Below are positions 25,320-38,074 of a stretch of DNA of 64,000 nt, piece after piece. The position numbers and the translations under genes were made by a program. Position 1 is the first letter of the stretch, and each line of letters starts with the position of its first letter. The stretch is taken from the NCBI RefSeq assembly GCF_035594125.1, contig NC_087156.1:15204497-15268496 (forward strand), read 5' to 3'. The DNA is from Scylla paramamosain (Eukaryota > Arthropoda > Malacostraca > Decapoda > Portunidae). Below the pieces are notes generated by a model that was not told where the DNA came from, ran no database searches, and saw only the letters and a list, made by a program, of their open reading frames with translations.

Positions 25320-25540
25320 CTCATATACCTCCCATCTCTTTACCAATGTACAACGCCAACGCAGCACCGACCAAGATTCGAAGGTCTCCGTGAAAGCATC
25401 CTCTACCTCCCACTACCTCCCATCTCCTTCCTAATCAAAGCAAAAGTGAATACCTATACGTGCTCTGTTCCCTCGAGAAGCGCCAAGGCCAACGCAGCGC
25501 CAGCCCACGATGTGAAGGTTTTCGTGAAAGTGTGATTTGA
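25320..25540. repeat. diverged tandem duplication, ~133 bp
   Basis: GCCAACGCAGC(A/G)CC at 25355 and 25488 is followed in both copies by a GA(T)GT/TCGAAGGT..CGTGAAAG segment. TACCTCCCATCTC recurs upstream of each. Confidence 0.75.
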
Positions 25541-25706
25541 ATGCCTGTGAAGGATGCTGCTCTCATTACTCCCGGCCTTGTGGATTCAGTCTCTTGGAAC
25601 GCGCCATTCATGAGACGGATGTCATATAGTATTTTTATCATAGCATTGTCTGCATTTTTGTTCTGTTGCCTAGCTCTTCTTTTTTTAATTTATTTTTTTG
25701 TGTATC

Positions 25707-25886
<180 letters not shown>

Positions 25887-26109
25887 GGGACGACTACAAT
25901 TACAGGTGCAAGAAGAAAAAGAAATTACTACCACCTTTCCTCCCTCCATCCCTCCCTCTCCCTCTCTCCCTCTCTCTCTCAATCCTACTAGTCTCCCACC
26001 CACCCCCTAAACATCCCCATACTCTCGAGTCACAAACAACATGAGGAAAACGCACGGAGGATCACATGGGTGTCCGCTACTCCCGCTCCTCCTCGCCTCG
26101 CCTCCCCTT

Positions 26110-26225
26110 CTGGTGCCCCGAGGCGTGAGTAATTGATTCGGGGTTTGGAGGCATCCTGGGCCATATGTCTAGGTAGTGTGGGTGTAATTATCCATCCGCT
26201 TGCCGCCCGCGTAGCAATTAGTCCA
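26110..26225. promoter_or_regulatory. TAATTA/CAATTA motif cluster
   Basis: GAGTAATTGATT, GTGTAATTATCC and AGCAATTAGTCC lie within about 100 bp of GC-rich DNA. It is compatible with homeodomain sites; function is inferred only. Confidence 0.25.
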
Positions 26226-26302
26226 ACCTGATCCGGGCAAGATGAAGTGTTTACTGGTCATTACGAGTGCTGGGTGTGTGGGTGTGGCGGCATTGAGGCG
26301 AG

Positions 26303-26640
26303 GTGCTGAAGGCTTGTCTAGTAGTGCTGTTTGTTTCTTTGAGGTGCTGAAAGGTTGTCTGCTAGTGCTGTTCTGTTTCTTTTGAGTGCTGAAAGTTTCT
26401 GTATCAATGTTTATTCTGTTTTGTTTATGTACTGAAGGTTTTCTTATCAGTAGTGTATTTATTTTTAAGTGCTGAGGAATTCCCTACCAATGCTGTTCTG
26501 TTTCGTTGAGGTGCTGAAGGCTTCCTTGTTACTGATGTTCTGTTTCTTTTTGGTGCCGAGAATTTTCTTACCAGTGCCGTTGTGTTTTGCTTAAACGCTG
26601 AAATCTTCTCTACTAATGCTATTCTATTCTTCTTTTCTTC
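26303..26640. repeat. 42-bp minisatellite, 8 units
   Basis: Units begin GTGCTGAAGG and continue through a TACCAATGCTGTTCTGTTTC-like core. Five to six units are exactly 42 bp; others are 40-41 bp. On the minus strand 26425-26664 stays open for 79 codons with a 14-residue period rich in N-R-T-A-L-V and S-A-P-K/Q, because 42 is a multiple of three. No evidence of translation. Confidence 0.9.
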
Positions 26641-28400
26641 TATCAATACTTGTTTATTTATCATTAGTTATTTAGTTAGCTTTTCCTTTTGTTTTCTTGC
26701 CTTTCTTAAATTACAGTTTCTTTGAGTCTTTATTTCTGGTTTTGTTTCACTCACGAGGCAAAACTTTCCTTTACTCTCTTTTCCTCTTGCTTTTCCTTAC
26801 CTTTCAATCAGAAATCCAACACTGACTAACAAGTAAACAAGCGAAGCTATTATCACTTTTCCAAACCATACACACTTTTATTTAATTACAGTCTCAAGTC
26901 CCAACTTCCGTCTCTTTTCCCTCACTCACGTCCACAGCTCTTCTATTTTTCTCAGAGTATTTATGTCCCTTTGTTTTTTGTTGTTTAATTACAGTCGTGG
27001 CAGTGACGTATAGGTAAACAAGCGAAGCAAAGAGTACATTTCCAAGGGACGCTCATTTCTCTCTCAGGAATGTACCTTAAGGCATCCAAAACGTTCCCTT
27101 CCTTCGTGAACGTACTACGGGGACGTTCATGCCGAGTCGAGGAAACACAGATGAAGGGCGGTTGTTTAATCCAGTAATTGCAGGTGGCGCTCAGGTAATG
27201 GATGCGCCTCGACCTACGGTACACCTACGGTACACGGTAGAGTGGCGTCACGGGGTCACTGCCGGCCACCAACCGCGCACACCACGACGCAGCAAGGGAG
27301 CCAACGCCAAAACAATGTTGAATGTCTTCATGCTCGCCCAGAAACAAAAAATCGTGTTGGGAAATGAGGGAAGCAGCAAAGGTCAGACTGTCAATAAGAT
27401 AAATTTAAGGCGCTGCTAATCAATGGACATTATAGGTGAACACCAATAAGTTATTTCGAGGTTGCATGTTCATAAATCCATCGCTAATAATGGCTAATCT
27501 TATGCTAATGTGCGGCCGGACACACCCGCGGCCCAGGCAGTCACTCGCCTCCACCCGCCGGGCCGCGGAGATGGCGATTACCCGAAATAAAACAGAAGAA
27601 TTAACTAGTAATCATAATACCGACGACGAGCTGAGGAAGAACACGCCACATTTCTTGGAAGTTCCCGCCCACAGCACTTCCCGGAGTTTTCTTCGCAAGC
27701 ATTGCACGAAATGGCAGCAACACTAACGCCTCGCAGACTGACAAGACGTAAAGTGGCATTCTTTTATCGGCAGCGTCCGTCAGCACGCCCCATCAGGACT
27801 ACCGTAAGCACGCACGAGTCACCGCCGCGAATTTCAGCTGAGGGAGGAACGAGGAAAGCGAAGTGGAAAAGCCTGAGCGGGAGACATAAGCCACTGGAGC
27901 TAGAAGGTCAGACGACCGCCCACCAAGCCACCAAACAGCGTCATTCAGAGTACAGTGAACACTTATTTTCAATCAGCGTAACCTCACTCCGGCTGGGACG
28001 GGTCGAGGGTGCGGGTCGGATGCATCGAAACAAAAGGAGGAGCCGGCGGGGAGGCGAGCGAGGAACGTGTTTGGTGCCGCAAAGCTCGCCTCGGTATCAC
28101 GCCAGCATCGCGGTGAGCACAAGCCTCGCCCCGCACATTATCGCCCTGATGTAAAGTTATGCCCGCCATCGCGCCGGCCACGATGGTACGAGCCAATGGA
28201 ACTGTCTGCACGAGGCTATAACGGGTGTCAGGTGTATATTTTAACCCCCTTTCCTCTCCACTCTTGGCGTTCATGACTCACTGACAAAATTGTAATCTAC
28301 GCGATTAAGGCTTGGTAGGTGATAGTGATGTCGTGGACTCTTGGCTTCTTATGTTAAACCCGCTCCCTAGAAATTACTAACAACACGTTTACATGAGGAA
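26641..28400. other. unique sequence, weak duplication and TAAT cluster
   Basis: A word with GTAAACAAGCGAAGC recurs at 26832 and 27012, with TTAATTACAGT upstream of each. 27482-27512 holds GCTAATAATGG, GCTAATC and GCTAATGTG in GC-rich DNA. The 150-codon frame at 27702-28154 has no recognisable domain. Confidence 0.4.
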
Positions 28401-28502
28401 GTGAACCAATACATCACCGCTGTGCTAAAAAAAAAAAAAAAAAAGAATAGGGGAAGAAGAAAAAATATTCAGACCGAAAAAAGAAAACAAAACAAGTTGA
28501 AC

Positions 28503-29006
28503 ATGAATTTGTCTCGTGTCGGTGCAGCGAGCAGCTCTCGACAGGAAGAACAACATCCGTGCACCGTTGAACAACTCAACCGGAACCTGCAGAGCCCCAG
28601 GGAAAGAGACGAGGTAGCCCATGCACATCATATATACTTGTTGCTGGAGCATGTTTCCCACAAGAATACCATAGAAGCTCGAATTAGACAGCAAAGCATA
28701 AGTAAAAACAGGAACACTGATTTTTTAGAGCCTGTTTACTATAAGAAGTCATCAGTACCAATACTAGAGGGCGACGGAAGCCAAGTTACTCTCAACCTAA
28801 ACGGAACAACACAGATATTTCCAAGAACTATTATTTTCTTTGAGGATGCACCGATAGTAAGCCCATAGGAATACGACGCTACGGATTCTTATGTTGTTCC
28901 TTAACCTTCAGCAGAAACAGAACTCCCAGGTCTTGAGATGAGTGCAAATGAACCTTTAGCCGCGACCTGCTGCCTTCATCACTTATGCAGCAAACCGAGA
29001 AGCTGA
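28503..29006 (+). pseudogene. decayed unrecognised reading frame
   Basis: A frame opens at ATG 28503 (context AAC-ATG-A) and runs 121 codons to TAG 28866. The same frame continues with two short open blocks, past TAA at 28902, to TGA 29004. The 121-residue part has balanced, protein-like composition: a charged helix-like N-terminal half and a more beta-like C-terminal half with an ILEGDGSQVTLNLNG stretch and a hydrophobic TIIFFEDAPIV stretch. Codons are not low-complexity, unlike other long frames here. The frame is also open upstream to an ATG at 28401, through poly-Lys from an A run, which I consider artefactual. I do not recognise the family. It could be a real single-exon gene ending at 28866, a relic of a transposon or virus-derived gene, or chance. 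Confidence 0.3.
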
Positions 29007-31663
29007 GTAATGGTAATAGCAACACAAGGCTGAGCGCAAAACACTGGCTGGCGGGGAAGAAGACTGGGAGATATTAAGAAAACCAGGAGGGAAGGAGAAG
29101 GAGACAAGGGAAGAAAGGTGGTGGACTCGGGGGCAGGACGAGGAGGGCCAAGGTCAGTGAGGCAGGGGCGGGGTTCTGCTCCTTGGCTCACTTGCTCCAG
29201 CGCCGCCCCTACTTGTCCGAGTGACGGTGCGATACCTGCTGCCCACTGCATCACCGGTATTATAGGTGTTAGTCAAGGTGCGCGGCGGGCGAGGGCGGGG
29301 CCGGGTGGTCAGAGGCCCTAAGGACTGGCCCTGCTCCACCCTTCCCGCCCCGCCCCGCCCCCATCCGCAAGCCTCGCCATCCGACTCCATTCGAGGAGAA
29401 ATTTTTAGGCAAGTAATGATTTTGCGGCATAAAGTAATTTTCACCCGGTGGAAAATATACGGTGGAGGAAAGTGTGAGGTACAAATATCTCGCTGCCAGC
29501 GCGTATTTCACAGGGATCCGTCCTGACAACGTTGTTACGAGGCGGAGGGTAGGTGAGGTGTCGGGGTAACCCGTGGAACAAAACGAAAGCCTGTCATAGT
29601 TTACAAAAACGGGGTAACCTGCACCGCCCGTCTGTCTTAACGACCTGCCACCCCCCTCCGGCCCTCACCAACTCACCATTAATGAATACCTTAATGCACC
29701 GAATAAAAAGCAGCGTATAATTATCCCGGCGCACCCGACCACCGCGGCGGAGACTTAAGGTGAGAACACGGGGAAGAGGGATGGCAGGGGGCGGCTCTTG
29801 AATACCCGAGACAGAGCTTTTAGTCTTCTGCATCGTTACCTGCCTCGGCGTTAAGCAATTAGAATATCGCATAAAGTTCCCTGTACGTGCCCTACGCCCA
29901 CCTGAGCCGCCCCGCCCACTGGCCGCCTATCCCTCCATCATTAACTCCCTCAGGTAGGTATTTTGGCTGGCGATGATTACACCAGCAAGCGGCCACGGCC
30001 TCCTCCCTACCTCCATTTATAGGCAATGGGGCACAAGCAGAGCCTGGCGGAGGAGGAGGCAGAGGAGGAGAGGCGGGCACCGGTCAGGCGAGGATGAGGT
30101 AGCGCTCAGAGGTTTGTTAACTAAGAACGGACGAGCCACGGACACGTACACGTCTACCTACACACGTACGTACATGCGAGGTGTATCATCACGGCGCGGG
30201 ATGAAGATGGAAGCTGTGCTGTACACCTGAAGGACCGGTGAAAAAGTTGCTAATTGATTCACATAATTTTGCCGAAGGAGTAAAGAAAAAAAAAAAGTTG
30301 TTTAACCGAGGATGTTCATTAAGAGAACACTAAAATTATACTTATTTATCAGGTGTTATCAACGAGACAGATGAGAAAAGTGGCTGAGACGCTAAAATAA
30401 TTATAATAAGACAGCCATTAAGGGAAGGAAATTAATGATATATAATTAAAAAGATGATAAATAAATGCCATAAACTGGAAGCCAAGATATCGGCAATCAG
30501 CGGGCTGGCAAATACCTACTTTACACCGGACGCACGTAAGGGAGGAGTAGGACGCGGTGCAGACACGTAAATAAGCAACAATATGGGCGAGCAAGGGATG
30601 ACCGAGAGATATAAAAACCAAACTTTAGCAGGATTCAACGAAAATCTATTAATTGCACATTCTCCTCCTCCTTCTCCCTTTCTCTCCTTCTCCTTTTTGC
30701 TCAACTCTCCTCTCTGATTGAACACACTGATCCACATGCACTGATCAAAGATATCTCTGCCTCAAATTCAAAAGTATCAATAAAGATAATAACTATTACT
30801 ATTACTGCCATCACTGCTGCACTATCTTTATCAATACCTGGTAGTATGGTAGTAGTTATACTGGTATTAAGAAGCAGAAGAAGAGCAGGAGTTGAAGGAG
30901 GAAGAAGAGGATGACTGTGGTAATTAAGATTTTATAATTATACTCTACATTGCTACCCTAAGGAAGACCAAGCGAGGGAGAGGAAGGTTAATCTAGTTCA
31001 TTATAATGTACTAGAATTCTACCTTGTAAACATGATACATCTTGACAAAAAAAATATAGACAAAAACATACATAGGAAGACAGAAGGGAAGAAAAAACGG
31101 AAACACGAAAAGAAAGGAAAAGGAAAGATACAAAGGAAGAGAAAAAAGAAAAAAAAGAAAGGAGGAAAAAATCAAGTAAATATGTGGATAAAAAAGAAAA
31201 AAAAGAAACTCAAGAAACAAACAAACATCAGCTGTTAAACTTTTCACTGATTTTATCGAAACACGAAAAAAAAAAAAATCACTGCAAATAGAGAAAAAAA
31301 AAGAAAAAAAAAAAGAACAATAAAAACACACACAAAACAATAACAGTTTAACACACAGCAATAAAGGAGGCCTGGATGACTGCCATCACCACCACCACCA
31401 CCACCAGCACCAGCTCATCCCCACAGGTATCAGCAACTCTAAGCGGAGCCTCGAGATGCTATCCTGGCCCCGCTTTCCCAATGGCCCCTGTTACTTATTC
31501 AAATGGTCGTATTGTAGACTCCACACCTCTAATTTCCGCCGACCTCTGACCGCCCCCGATGACCAGTCCACTAGCGAGGGACGGGGATCAGGGATTAACC
31601 TTCGCCGAATTAAGAGGATAATCACGGGTTTCAGGTCCTGCGGGGAGGAGAGGAGTAAATGGG

Positions 31664-31664
<1 letters not shown>
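29007..31664. other. unique sequence
   Basis: 29270-29370 is GC-rich with opposed G-run and C-run tracts. 29677-29730 and 29849-29880 carry several TAAT/AATTA words. 30240-30470 and 31030-31330 are A-rich. Frames on both strands lack recognisable domains. Confidence 0.45.
29677..29880. promoter_or_regulatory. TAAT/AATTA motif cluster
   Basis: CATTAATGAA, CTTAATGCACC, GTATAATTATCC and GCAATTAGAA sit in otherwise GC-rich sequence. Homeodomain-like cores; function not demonstrated. Confidence 0.22.

Positions 31665-31719
<55 letters not shown>
31665..31719. repeat. (GT)n microsatellite
   Basis: About 27 pure GT units. Confidence 0.97.
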
Positions 31720-31720
<1 letters not shown>

Positions 31721-31964
31721 GTGAGGGAGTAGATGGTATATGGAATTCTGCTGTGATCATGTTGTATTTGTCTATTATATTTGTCCTTACCTAAATGTAT
31801 TCACCTAGTTGTATTATACAGGTCTTGTGGTATACACTGGTATGCTCCTGTCTTCCTGTCTGTATTTGTCCTGTTTTTATCTATTTTTTTATTTCTTTCT
31901 CTCCTCCTCTTTCTCTTCAGCTGATGCAGGTTCACTCCACGTGTTTGTGACCTCTTCTCGTTAG

Positions 31965-31965
<1 letters not shown>

Positions 31966-32013
<48 letters not shown>
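31966..32013. repeat. (GT)n microsatellite
   Basis: About 24 pure GT units, 250 bp from the previous GT array and in the same orientation. Confidence 0.97.
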
Positions 32014-32014
<1 letters not shown>

Positions 32015-32274
32015 TGGGGGCAGATGGTGCGAGCGATGGTGTAGTGGGACAGCCATCATGTGTGTGTTGAAGTGTGTGTAATGAGAGAGATGGACTCGTA
32101 GCGTTACTGTTTGTAATGGTGCAGCCGTGTGGTGTTCATGTGTGTAATGGTGTGATGGAGAGGAGTGGAAATTCACCGTGCTATGCCAATCACCGCACCT
32201 CCAATTGGCAGGTAAACCAACAAAGCAGGGTATCTAATTTGAGGCCTTCAAGAGTGCTTCGAAACACCACCTGA

Positions 32275-32463
32275 AACACTACTAAGGCCAATAAAACAAG
32301 AGGTCTCCTCCTTCACCAGGTAGCAAATCCCCACAACCTTCCTCGCCTCAATTTCTTCCAAGTATATGATAAAAAAAGATCTGCCAAAATCGACCTCATT
32401 CTTACAACCTCTACTTACCAAGGGCTAACCTCAGACCCCACATACATAAACCCTAATATATGA
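32275..32463 (+). mobile_element. non-LTR retrotransposon endonuclease-like relic
   Basis: A 62-codon frame without a start, bounded by stops at 32272 and 32461, contains N-K-T-R-G-L-L-L near its start, and S-A-K-I-D-L-I-L-T-T-S with S-D-P-T-Y-I near its end. This spacing resembles the C-terminal half of the apurinic-type endonuclease of non-LTR elements (N..RG..L...N.........s.IDliL). The catalytic SDH motif expected just downstream is not visible, so it is a broken fragment. The assignment is from motif memory only. Confidence 0.4.
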
Positions 32464-33828
32464 ATGCTTGGGGCTTTCAGCGGGAGCTGGGGTAAAAAAA
32501 AATAGGAACAGAAAAAGTAATCATTTTATGCAGAGGCATCATGCAGCATCAAAGTGATGATGACCAGCTATCATTTTACACGATTTTTTCTCCTTTGATC
32601 TCAGTGGGGGAGGGAGAAAGGCGTTCTCGGAAAGACCAAAAATAGTGTTTCTCGGAATATCATGAAACTGGTCGTAAAAATTCTGATTCTACTCTTTATT
32701 GCTTTAATTTCTTATAATAATCCAAACATCCAGAATAAATGAGAGGAAACGTGTTCTCTTTATAAAACTATTAATGGAGTGTACGTCAGGCTCCGTGCTC
32801 CGCGGCTCGGAAGGGACTGACTTACACGGGGATGAAAGCCTCTATCGCCCTGAATACTCTCACTTCCATCTTAGGCTGCTATGACCCTGCAGTACATGTT
32901 GGCGTCTATCTTGCGAGATTCATATCTTTACTTATTATCTCCAGAATTTATCAGTTCCCAAACAGAAGACGGGCCGAGGCCAGGCAACAATCACCATGCA
33001 TTATGGATACGGCCACGACCTGCACTGACGCATTTATGGCCTTTTCATAAAAATCGAGACAATTACTTACGAGAGAGATGTGAACTGATGTACTGTGATC
33101 CTCCTCGGGCGGTGCAACCAGAAAATGTGGCTGAAAAAGTCAACCTGATCTAGTAGACAGCAGCTGCGCCCTCAGACCCGGTTCGTCAGGACGGGTTAAG
33201 TGGACATTCTGGGTGCAAATTATCCTAACGAAAAATAAAAACTCGAGCACTTGAAAATTTTTATATATTTCACTGAATCCCAATCGAGACGAATTATAGT
33301 TTTAGTAACGATTACAATGGCAACAATCAAATGAAATACGACAATAGAGCTGCTGATTAAACTGGGCAAGATTCCAGTTATTAGAGCAGAGTGTGAGGAA
33401 CTGGTGGCAATTGGCGACCCCGACCCGACTGGCCTGCCTTCCTGTGGCTGCCGGGCCGCAGGGGGTGACCGCAGCGCCAGCAGGCAGCCCGGAGCAGTGA
33501 CGGCCTGACGAGGTCCACTGTAATAGGTCATCAAGACGCTATCAAAGAGGAACCTAGGCCACGAAAATTACCGAAAATGTGCTCGGGGGCCTTGAATGAT
33601 CTTTGCCGCAGAGACTAAGACCCAAAAACGGAGTGATGCCTTTTAATATAAATGAGAAAGTATATTACATAAAGGAATCATGCCACTTTATCAGCACGAG
33701 GCGCATCACTAGTGACTGTAAGTGACTGTTGCATCTTCAGCCATGCCAATCCCGCCACGCCACCACAACCACGTCCTCCTCCGCACCCTAGGTTATATTC
33801 CCACGGCACCCTCCCCTCCCATCTCCCT

Positions 33829-33829
<1 letters not shown>
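32464..33829. other. unique sequence
   Basis: Mixed composition with no repeat or gene I can support. Frames at 32832-33153 and 33220-33534 lack recognisable domains. Confidence 0.5.

Positions 33830-33904
<75 letters not shown>
33830..33904. repeat. (CA)n microsatellite
   Basis: About 37 pure AC units. Confidence 0.97.
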
Positions 33905-33906
<2 letters not shown>

Positions 33907-34561
33907 ACTGGTTTCTTATCGCATAGTTCTGCAGACATTATGAAACACCACACGCAAGTACGGCAGAGAATGAGAGCACAGTGAAGTAAGACAAAGGGAG
34001 TAAGAAAAGCAAGAGAGGATGAGAGAAGAGAAAAGACTTAACCTAAGAAGGAGTGTGCAAGACGTCCTGAGGACCGTACCTACACTGACAGTTTAATGTC
34101 TGCCAATAATCTATCAGTTGTCAGACTTTATAAGAGACTGTCAGTAGATCAGAGGACTTTATGAGAGACGCCGCAAAACACGATATAAATGAATGCAGAA
34201 GGATACTCAAAATCTAATACGAGGAAAGATATCACAAAACACACACACGATCTTACAGCGCCTCGTGAGAGAAATGTACAAATATCATCTTAAACACAAT
34301 GAAGCAGCATGCATGTTGCCCTTCATTTTCACCCTCTCTTCGATATAACGCTTAAAATAAGTCATGGAAGTGAGGGAGAACCAGACGCTAAGATATTAAC
34401 TCCGGCGTGAAGAAGCAGCGTCCAGCAGATCTCAAGGGCCAAGGGGGGTCTGCAGGGGCACGTTGGGGTCAGGGCTGCGTCGCTCACACTCTCCGGAGTC
34501 CCCAACGTGAGAGTCAGCCATCTTATATAGCACCGAGGCAAGGGACACCACATTAGCAGTT

Positions 34562-34563
<2 letters not shown>
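33905..34563. other. unique sequence with a possible MITE relic
   Basis: At 34100-34175 the minus strand reads an AAAGTCCTCTGATCTA word and then an ATTATTGGCAG-type word, as in the interior of the MITE at 18521. Terminal repeats were not resolved, so this is only a candidate relic. Confidence 0.35.

Positions 34564-34623
<60 letters not shown>
34564..34623. repeat. (GA)n microsatellite
   Basis: About 30 pure GA units. Confidence 0.97.
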
Positions 34624-34625
<2 letters not shown>

Positions 34626-34943
34626 TACCGCGCGCCCACAAAGGAATGCTGAGGGTGAGGGATGTCAGTCTTGGTAGTCGTGTGTTCTCCCTTTCACCTG
34701 CTTGATTAGCGAGAGACCGAGGAACTCAACGATAATTGTACATGTTTTGGTGCTGGAAAGGAAGAGTGACGGTTGTATAAAATAGTGACGCAACCGAGAT
34801 TTTTCTGTTGGTAGTTACACTTGTATGTTACTGAAAGGGCATCACCTATACCTGAGCTTCATTGTTGTGTATTTTTGTTCTCCATTTGTGGGAAAAACTG
34901 AGGAAAGATAACGAATGACAAAAGGCTCCAGAGTTGTCAATTT

Positions 34944-34952
<9 letters not shown>

Positions 34953-35019
<67 letters not shown>
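34953..35019. repeat. (CT)n microsatellite
   Basis: A run of about ten C followed by about 33 pure CT units. With the GA array at 34564 it forms an inverted pair about 330 bp apart. Confidence 0.97.
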
Positions 35020-35025
<6 letters not shown>

Positions 35026-35877
35026 TCCCCACAGCCTCCTGCCGCACACCCTTCCCATCCGTTCTCTTTCTCCCTCTCCTGTCCCCGCCTCTCCCTCAGC
35101 CCTGGAGAAGCCTGCTTTCGGGCCCTGGATTCTGGGATGCTCATAAATAAGGGTAAATCAAAAGATAAGGACCCAGCAATCCCTGGCGGGGCCTCGTCGG
35201 CGGCGCTGCGAGGCGGGACGAGGCGGGGAATATAGAAAACACCCGAGACCTTATTTGGCCGCCACCTGATCCTTCTCCTCCTCCTCGCCGCTACCAAGTC
35301 CACTTTTCCAGCGTCACTAATGAATTCTGGGAAGTTTATAACCATGAGGAATTTCAGGAGCACTAAATTCTTGTCTCAATCACGATGCTATTCGGATGCT
35401 TGGAAACGCCTTCAGGATTTCCATGTTCGAGAAAAAGCTCTTTGGTTTATTGAGTTACGGCGCCTCAACTACATGGCTTTGAGAAGCGCTACCTCTCCTA
35501 CCAAGAAACTGCGGTGACTTAGAATAAAACTCGTAACATGTAGACTGTGAGATGAGCAATGTACACCTCCCTACATTTGGAATTTTTAACTTGCTTGTAT
35601 AGAATTTTAAATCTGAGTATTGAGGATCCGGGGGCATAGAAGAGCACACGCTTGCCAGTGATGCCAAGAGATCGGTCCGCTGCTGAAGAGGTGACTTAGG
35701 GAACCGACTAGAAGCGGCGCCAGGTGTTGGATTACAAGAGACTGTTTTCTACGTATCCCATCGGCGTCCCCAATCCGCGCCATCACAAGTGGTCACGACA
35801 GCGGGCGATAAAACGTCGTAAAAGAGGAAACTTGTAAATAGTCGTAAATTTAGGTTGTTAACTTCGCAGGGCCAGAG

Positions 35878-35878
<1 letters not shown>
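35020..35878. other. unique sequence
   Basis: Starts C-rich, then mixed. A 65-codon frame (35320-35517) lacks a recognisable domain. No gene is supported. Confidence 0.5.

Positions 35879-35953
<75 letters not shown>
35879..35953. repeat. (GT)n microsatellite
   Basis: About 37 pure GT units, followed by a short AAT/GAT repeat (35956-35984). Confidence 0.97.
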
Positions 35954-35959
<6 letters not shown>

Positions 35960-36080
35960 ATAATGATAATAATAATAAACGGTTTATTATTTAGGCAGTT
36001 AACAAACTGAAAATGTACAGAGGGGTTGGGGAAATACTTAACATTAATCCTAAAGGTAAGTCTAATCTAGAAGGGACTAG

Positions 36081-36085
36081 TGTGT

Positions 36086-36172
<87 letters not shown>

Positions 36173-36209
36173 TATGTGTGTACGTGTGTGTGCGTGTGTG
36201 TGCGTGTGT
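36081..36209. repeat. (GT)n microsatellite with ACG/GCG interruptions
   Basis: Pure GT from about 36092 to 36168, then a tail with TACG and TGCG steps. Confidence 0.97.
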
Positions 36210-37599
36210 TTGCACCCCGACAGAAGCAAGGCGCCCCTGACCGGAGGCTTTATATCCCCAGGACCTAGCGGTGGTTTGGGCACAAGTGACTAATTCAAGA
36301 AGGACGCTCCCACCACTGCCTTGTGAGGGCCAGCCGCCACATCGACACCGCTGCCGTGTTTTGTAATCCGGAGGAACAGAAGTTGAGGTGAAGAAGAGGC
36401 AATAAACGAATCCCAAGACTTATGCTCTAATTCATAATTCTTTAACTGTGATATGCAAAAAACTCACAACACTAAAACAGTGGACAAAATCTTTACAAGC
36501 ATCTATAAAAAAAATAATAAGAGACGAACAGATCTGATTTTCAAGTTTCGAGTCAAGAACAGTAACTATAGAACAAAGAGAAATAATAATAATAATAATG
36601 TAACGGAATGGTTCGTGATTAAGCAAAGCTGTGTCGAATTACAGCAATAGGGTTAAGCGCTTTGTGCTTTCACAGGGACTACTTTCAAAGGGCACAGAGA
36701 TTTGTTAGGCTCTTATGGGGTGATCTTTCCCCATTGACAATGTACAACCATTATCAAATTATTTACAGAATCATGGAAACATCACTGAACAGCTAAATGC
36801 CTTTCACCTGAACCTGCTAAAGAGGCCTTTGAGAATACAGCCCTTAACTGCACGAGGCGGCGACGAGGAGGAGGAAGAGAGCGAGAGAAGGGTGAAGACG
36901 TTGGGTATAAGGGATTCAGGAGCTATGACTATTAATACTGGATTCCTTATTGATTCCACCTGGACTGTATCCCGTAAGTTACGCTAATTGACAGGCGGAC
37001 GCAGCCGTGCCGTAACGAGAGCCTCCTTGTGTCGGCTCCCTCACCATAGGGGGCCGCGATGCCTTCACCCCCGAGCCGCCGATCCTTGACTCAGGGGCAG
37101 GAAGGCGTGGCGAGGGGTGGCGGAGGTGATGGGGTCGTGGCGGTGGCGTCGGGTGTGGATGAGGGCAGAGCTTGGGGTTGCTGGGTGGGTGCGGGGGGGG
37201 ACAGGATCAGATTCTTTTGTTTCCTTGTGTTATTTGGTTCCTATTGTTTGTTGGGCCGCCCGGGATGAAGGTGGAGGTGGAAGGTACCGGGGGAAACTTA
37301 ATTCTTATTGTTTACTGCGAGACTCGTTTGTTGTGTGGTTAGTGCGTGTGTGGGTTGCAACAGGGGTAAGCTGAATGCTCTTTTGTTTCTTTTTTTTTCT
37401 GAGTCTCTCATTCATATCGGTTTAATGAGAAGACTCAGAAGTGAAAGGGATTCAAGTGAAGAAATCGTTTACTTTTATATTTTCACTTATATTGGATTTT
37501 ATAGCTACTGTGAATATCATGCGGGAAATGAAACGGAAGAGAGGATGCTTAGTAGATTTTCTAAGGCGCATCTATGGTAATAATATGAGAAAAGAACTG
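36210..37599. other. unique sequence
   Basis: Includes an (AAT)n tract near 36582-36600 and a G-rich segment at 37080-37200. No gene is supported. Confidence 0.5.
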
Positions 37600-37990
37600 C
37601 TAAAAAATGGGAAGATAAGAAAAGGTGAGAGATGAGAAGGCCGACAATAACAACTAAGGTAAAATATGAATACAAAACGAAGTAAGGACGAGAAGATGAG
37701 AAGAAGGGTTAAGAGAGAAAGAAAACGAGGACAAGAGCGAGAATAAAACATGATGCATAACAAAAAAATAGACAAGGAGAGAAGAAAGGACGAAAGATAA
37801 AAAAAGGACAAGGACAAAACCGAAGAGAAAACACGAATATAAATCAAAGGAGAGAGGAAGACATGAATAACGAGAAGAACAAGGACAAGAACACATGATT
37901 ACAAAACAAGAGAGAGAACAACACATGAATAGCATAAAAAAAAACAAAAAAAACAAGGATAAGAACAAGGATAAAAATAAGAAATCAAAC
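37600..37990. repeat. purine-rich decayed tandem repeat
   Basis: Words of the form GAGGACAAGA, CGAGAATAAAACATGA and AACAAGGACAAG recur with irregular ~50-65 bp spacing. Almost entirely purine plus AAC/ATA breaks. Confidence 0.5.

Positions 37991-37993
<3 letters not shown>

Positions 37994-38070
<77 letters not shown>
37994..38070. repeat. (GA)n microsatellite
   Basis: About 38 pure GA units continuing the purine bias of the preceding block. Confidence 0.97.

Positions 38071-38074
<4 letters not shown>

Noticed and set aside
27702..28154. 150-codon plus-strand frame in GC-rich DNA
   Set aside because: Complex composition but no domain, and no splice or promoter context; stop codons are rarer in GC-rich DNA, so chance is likely.
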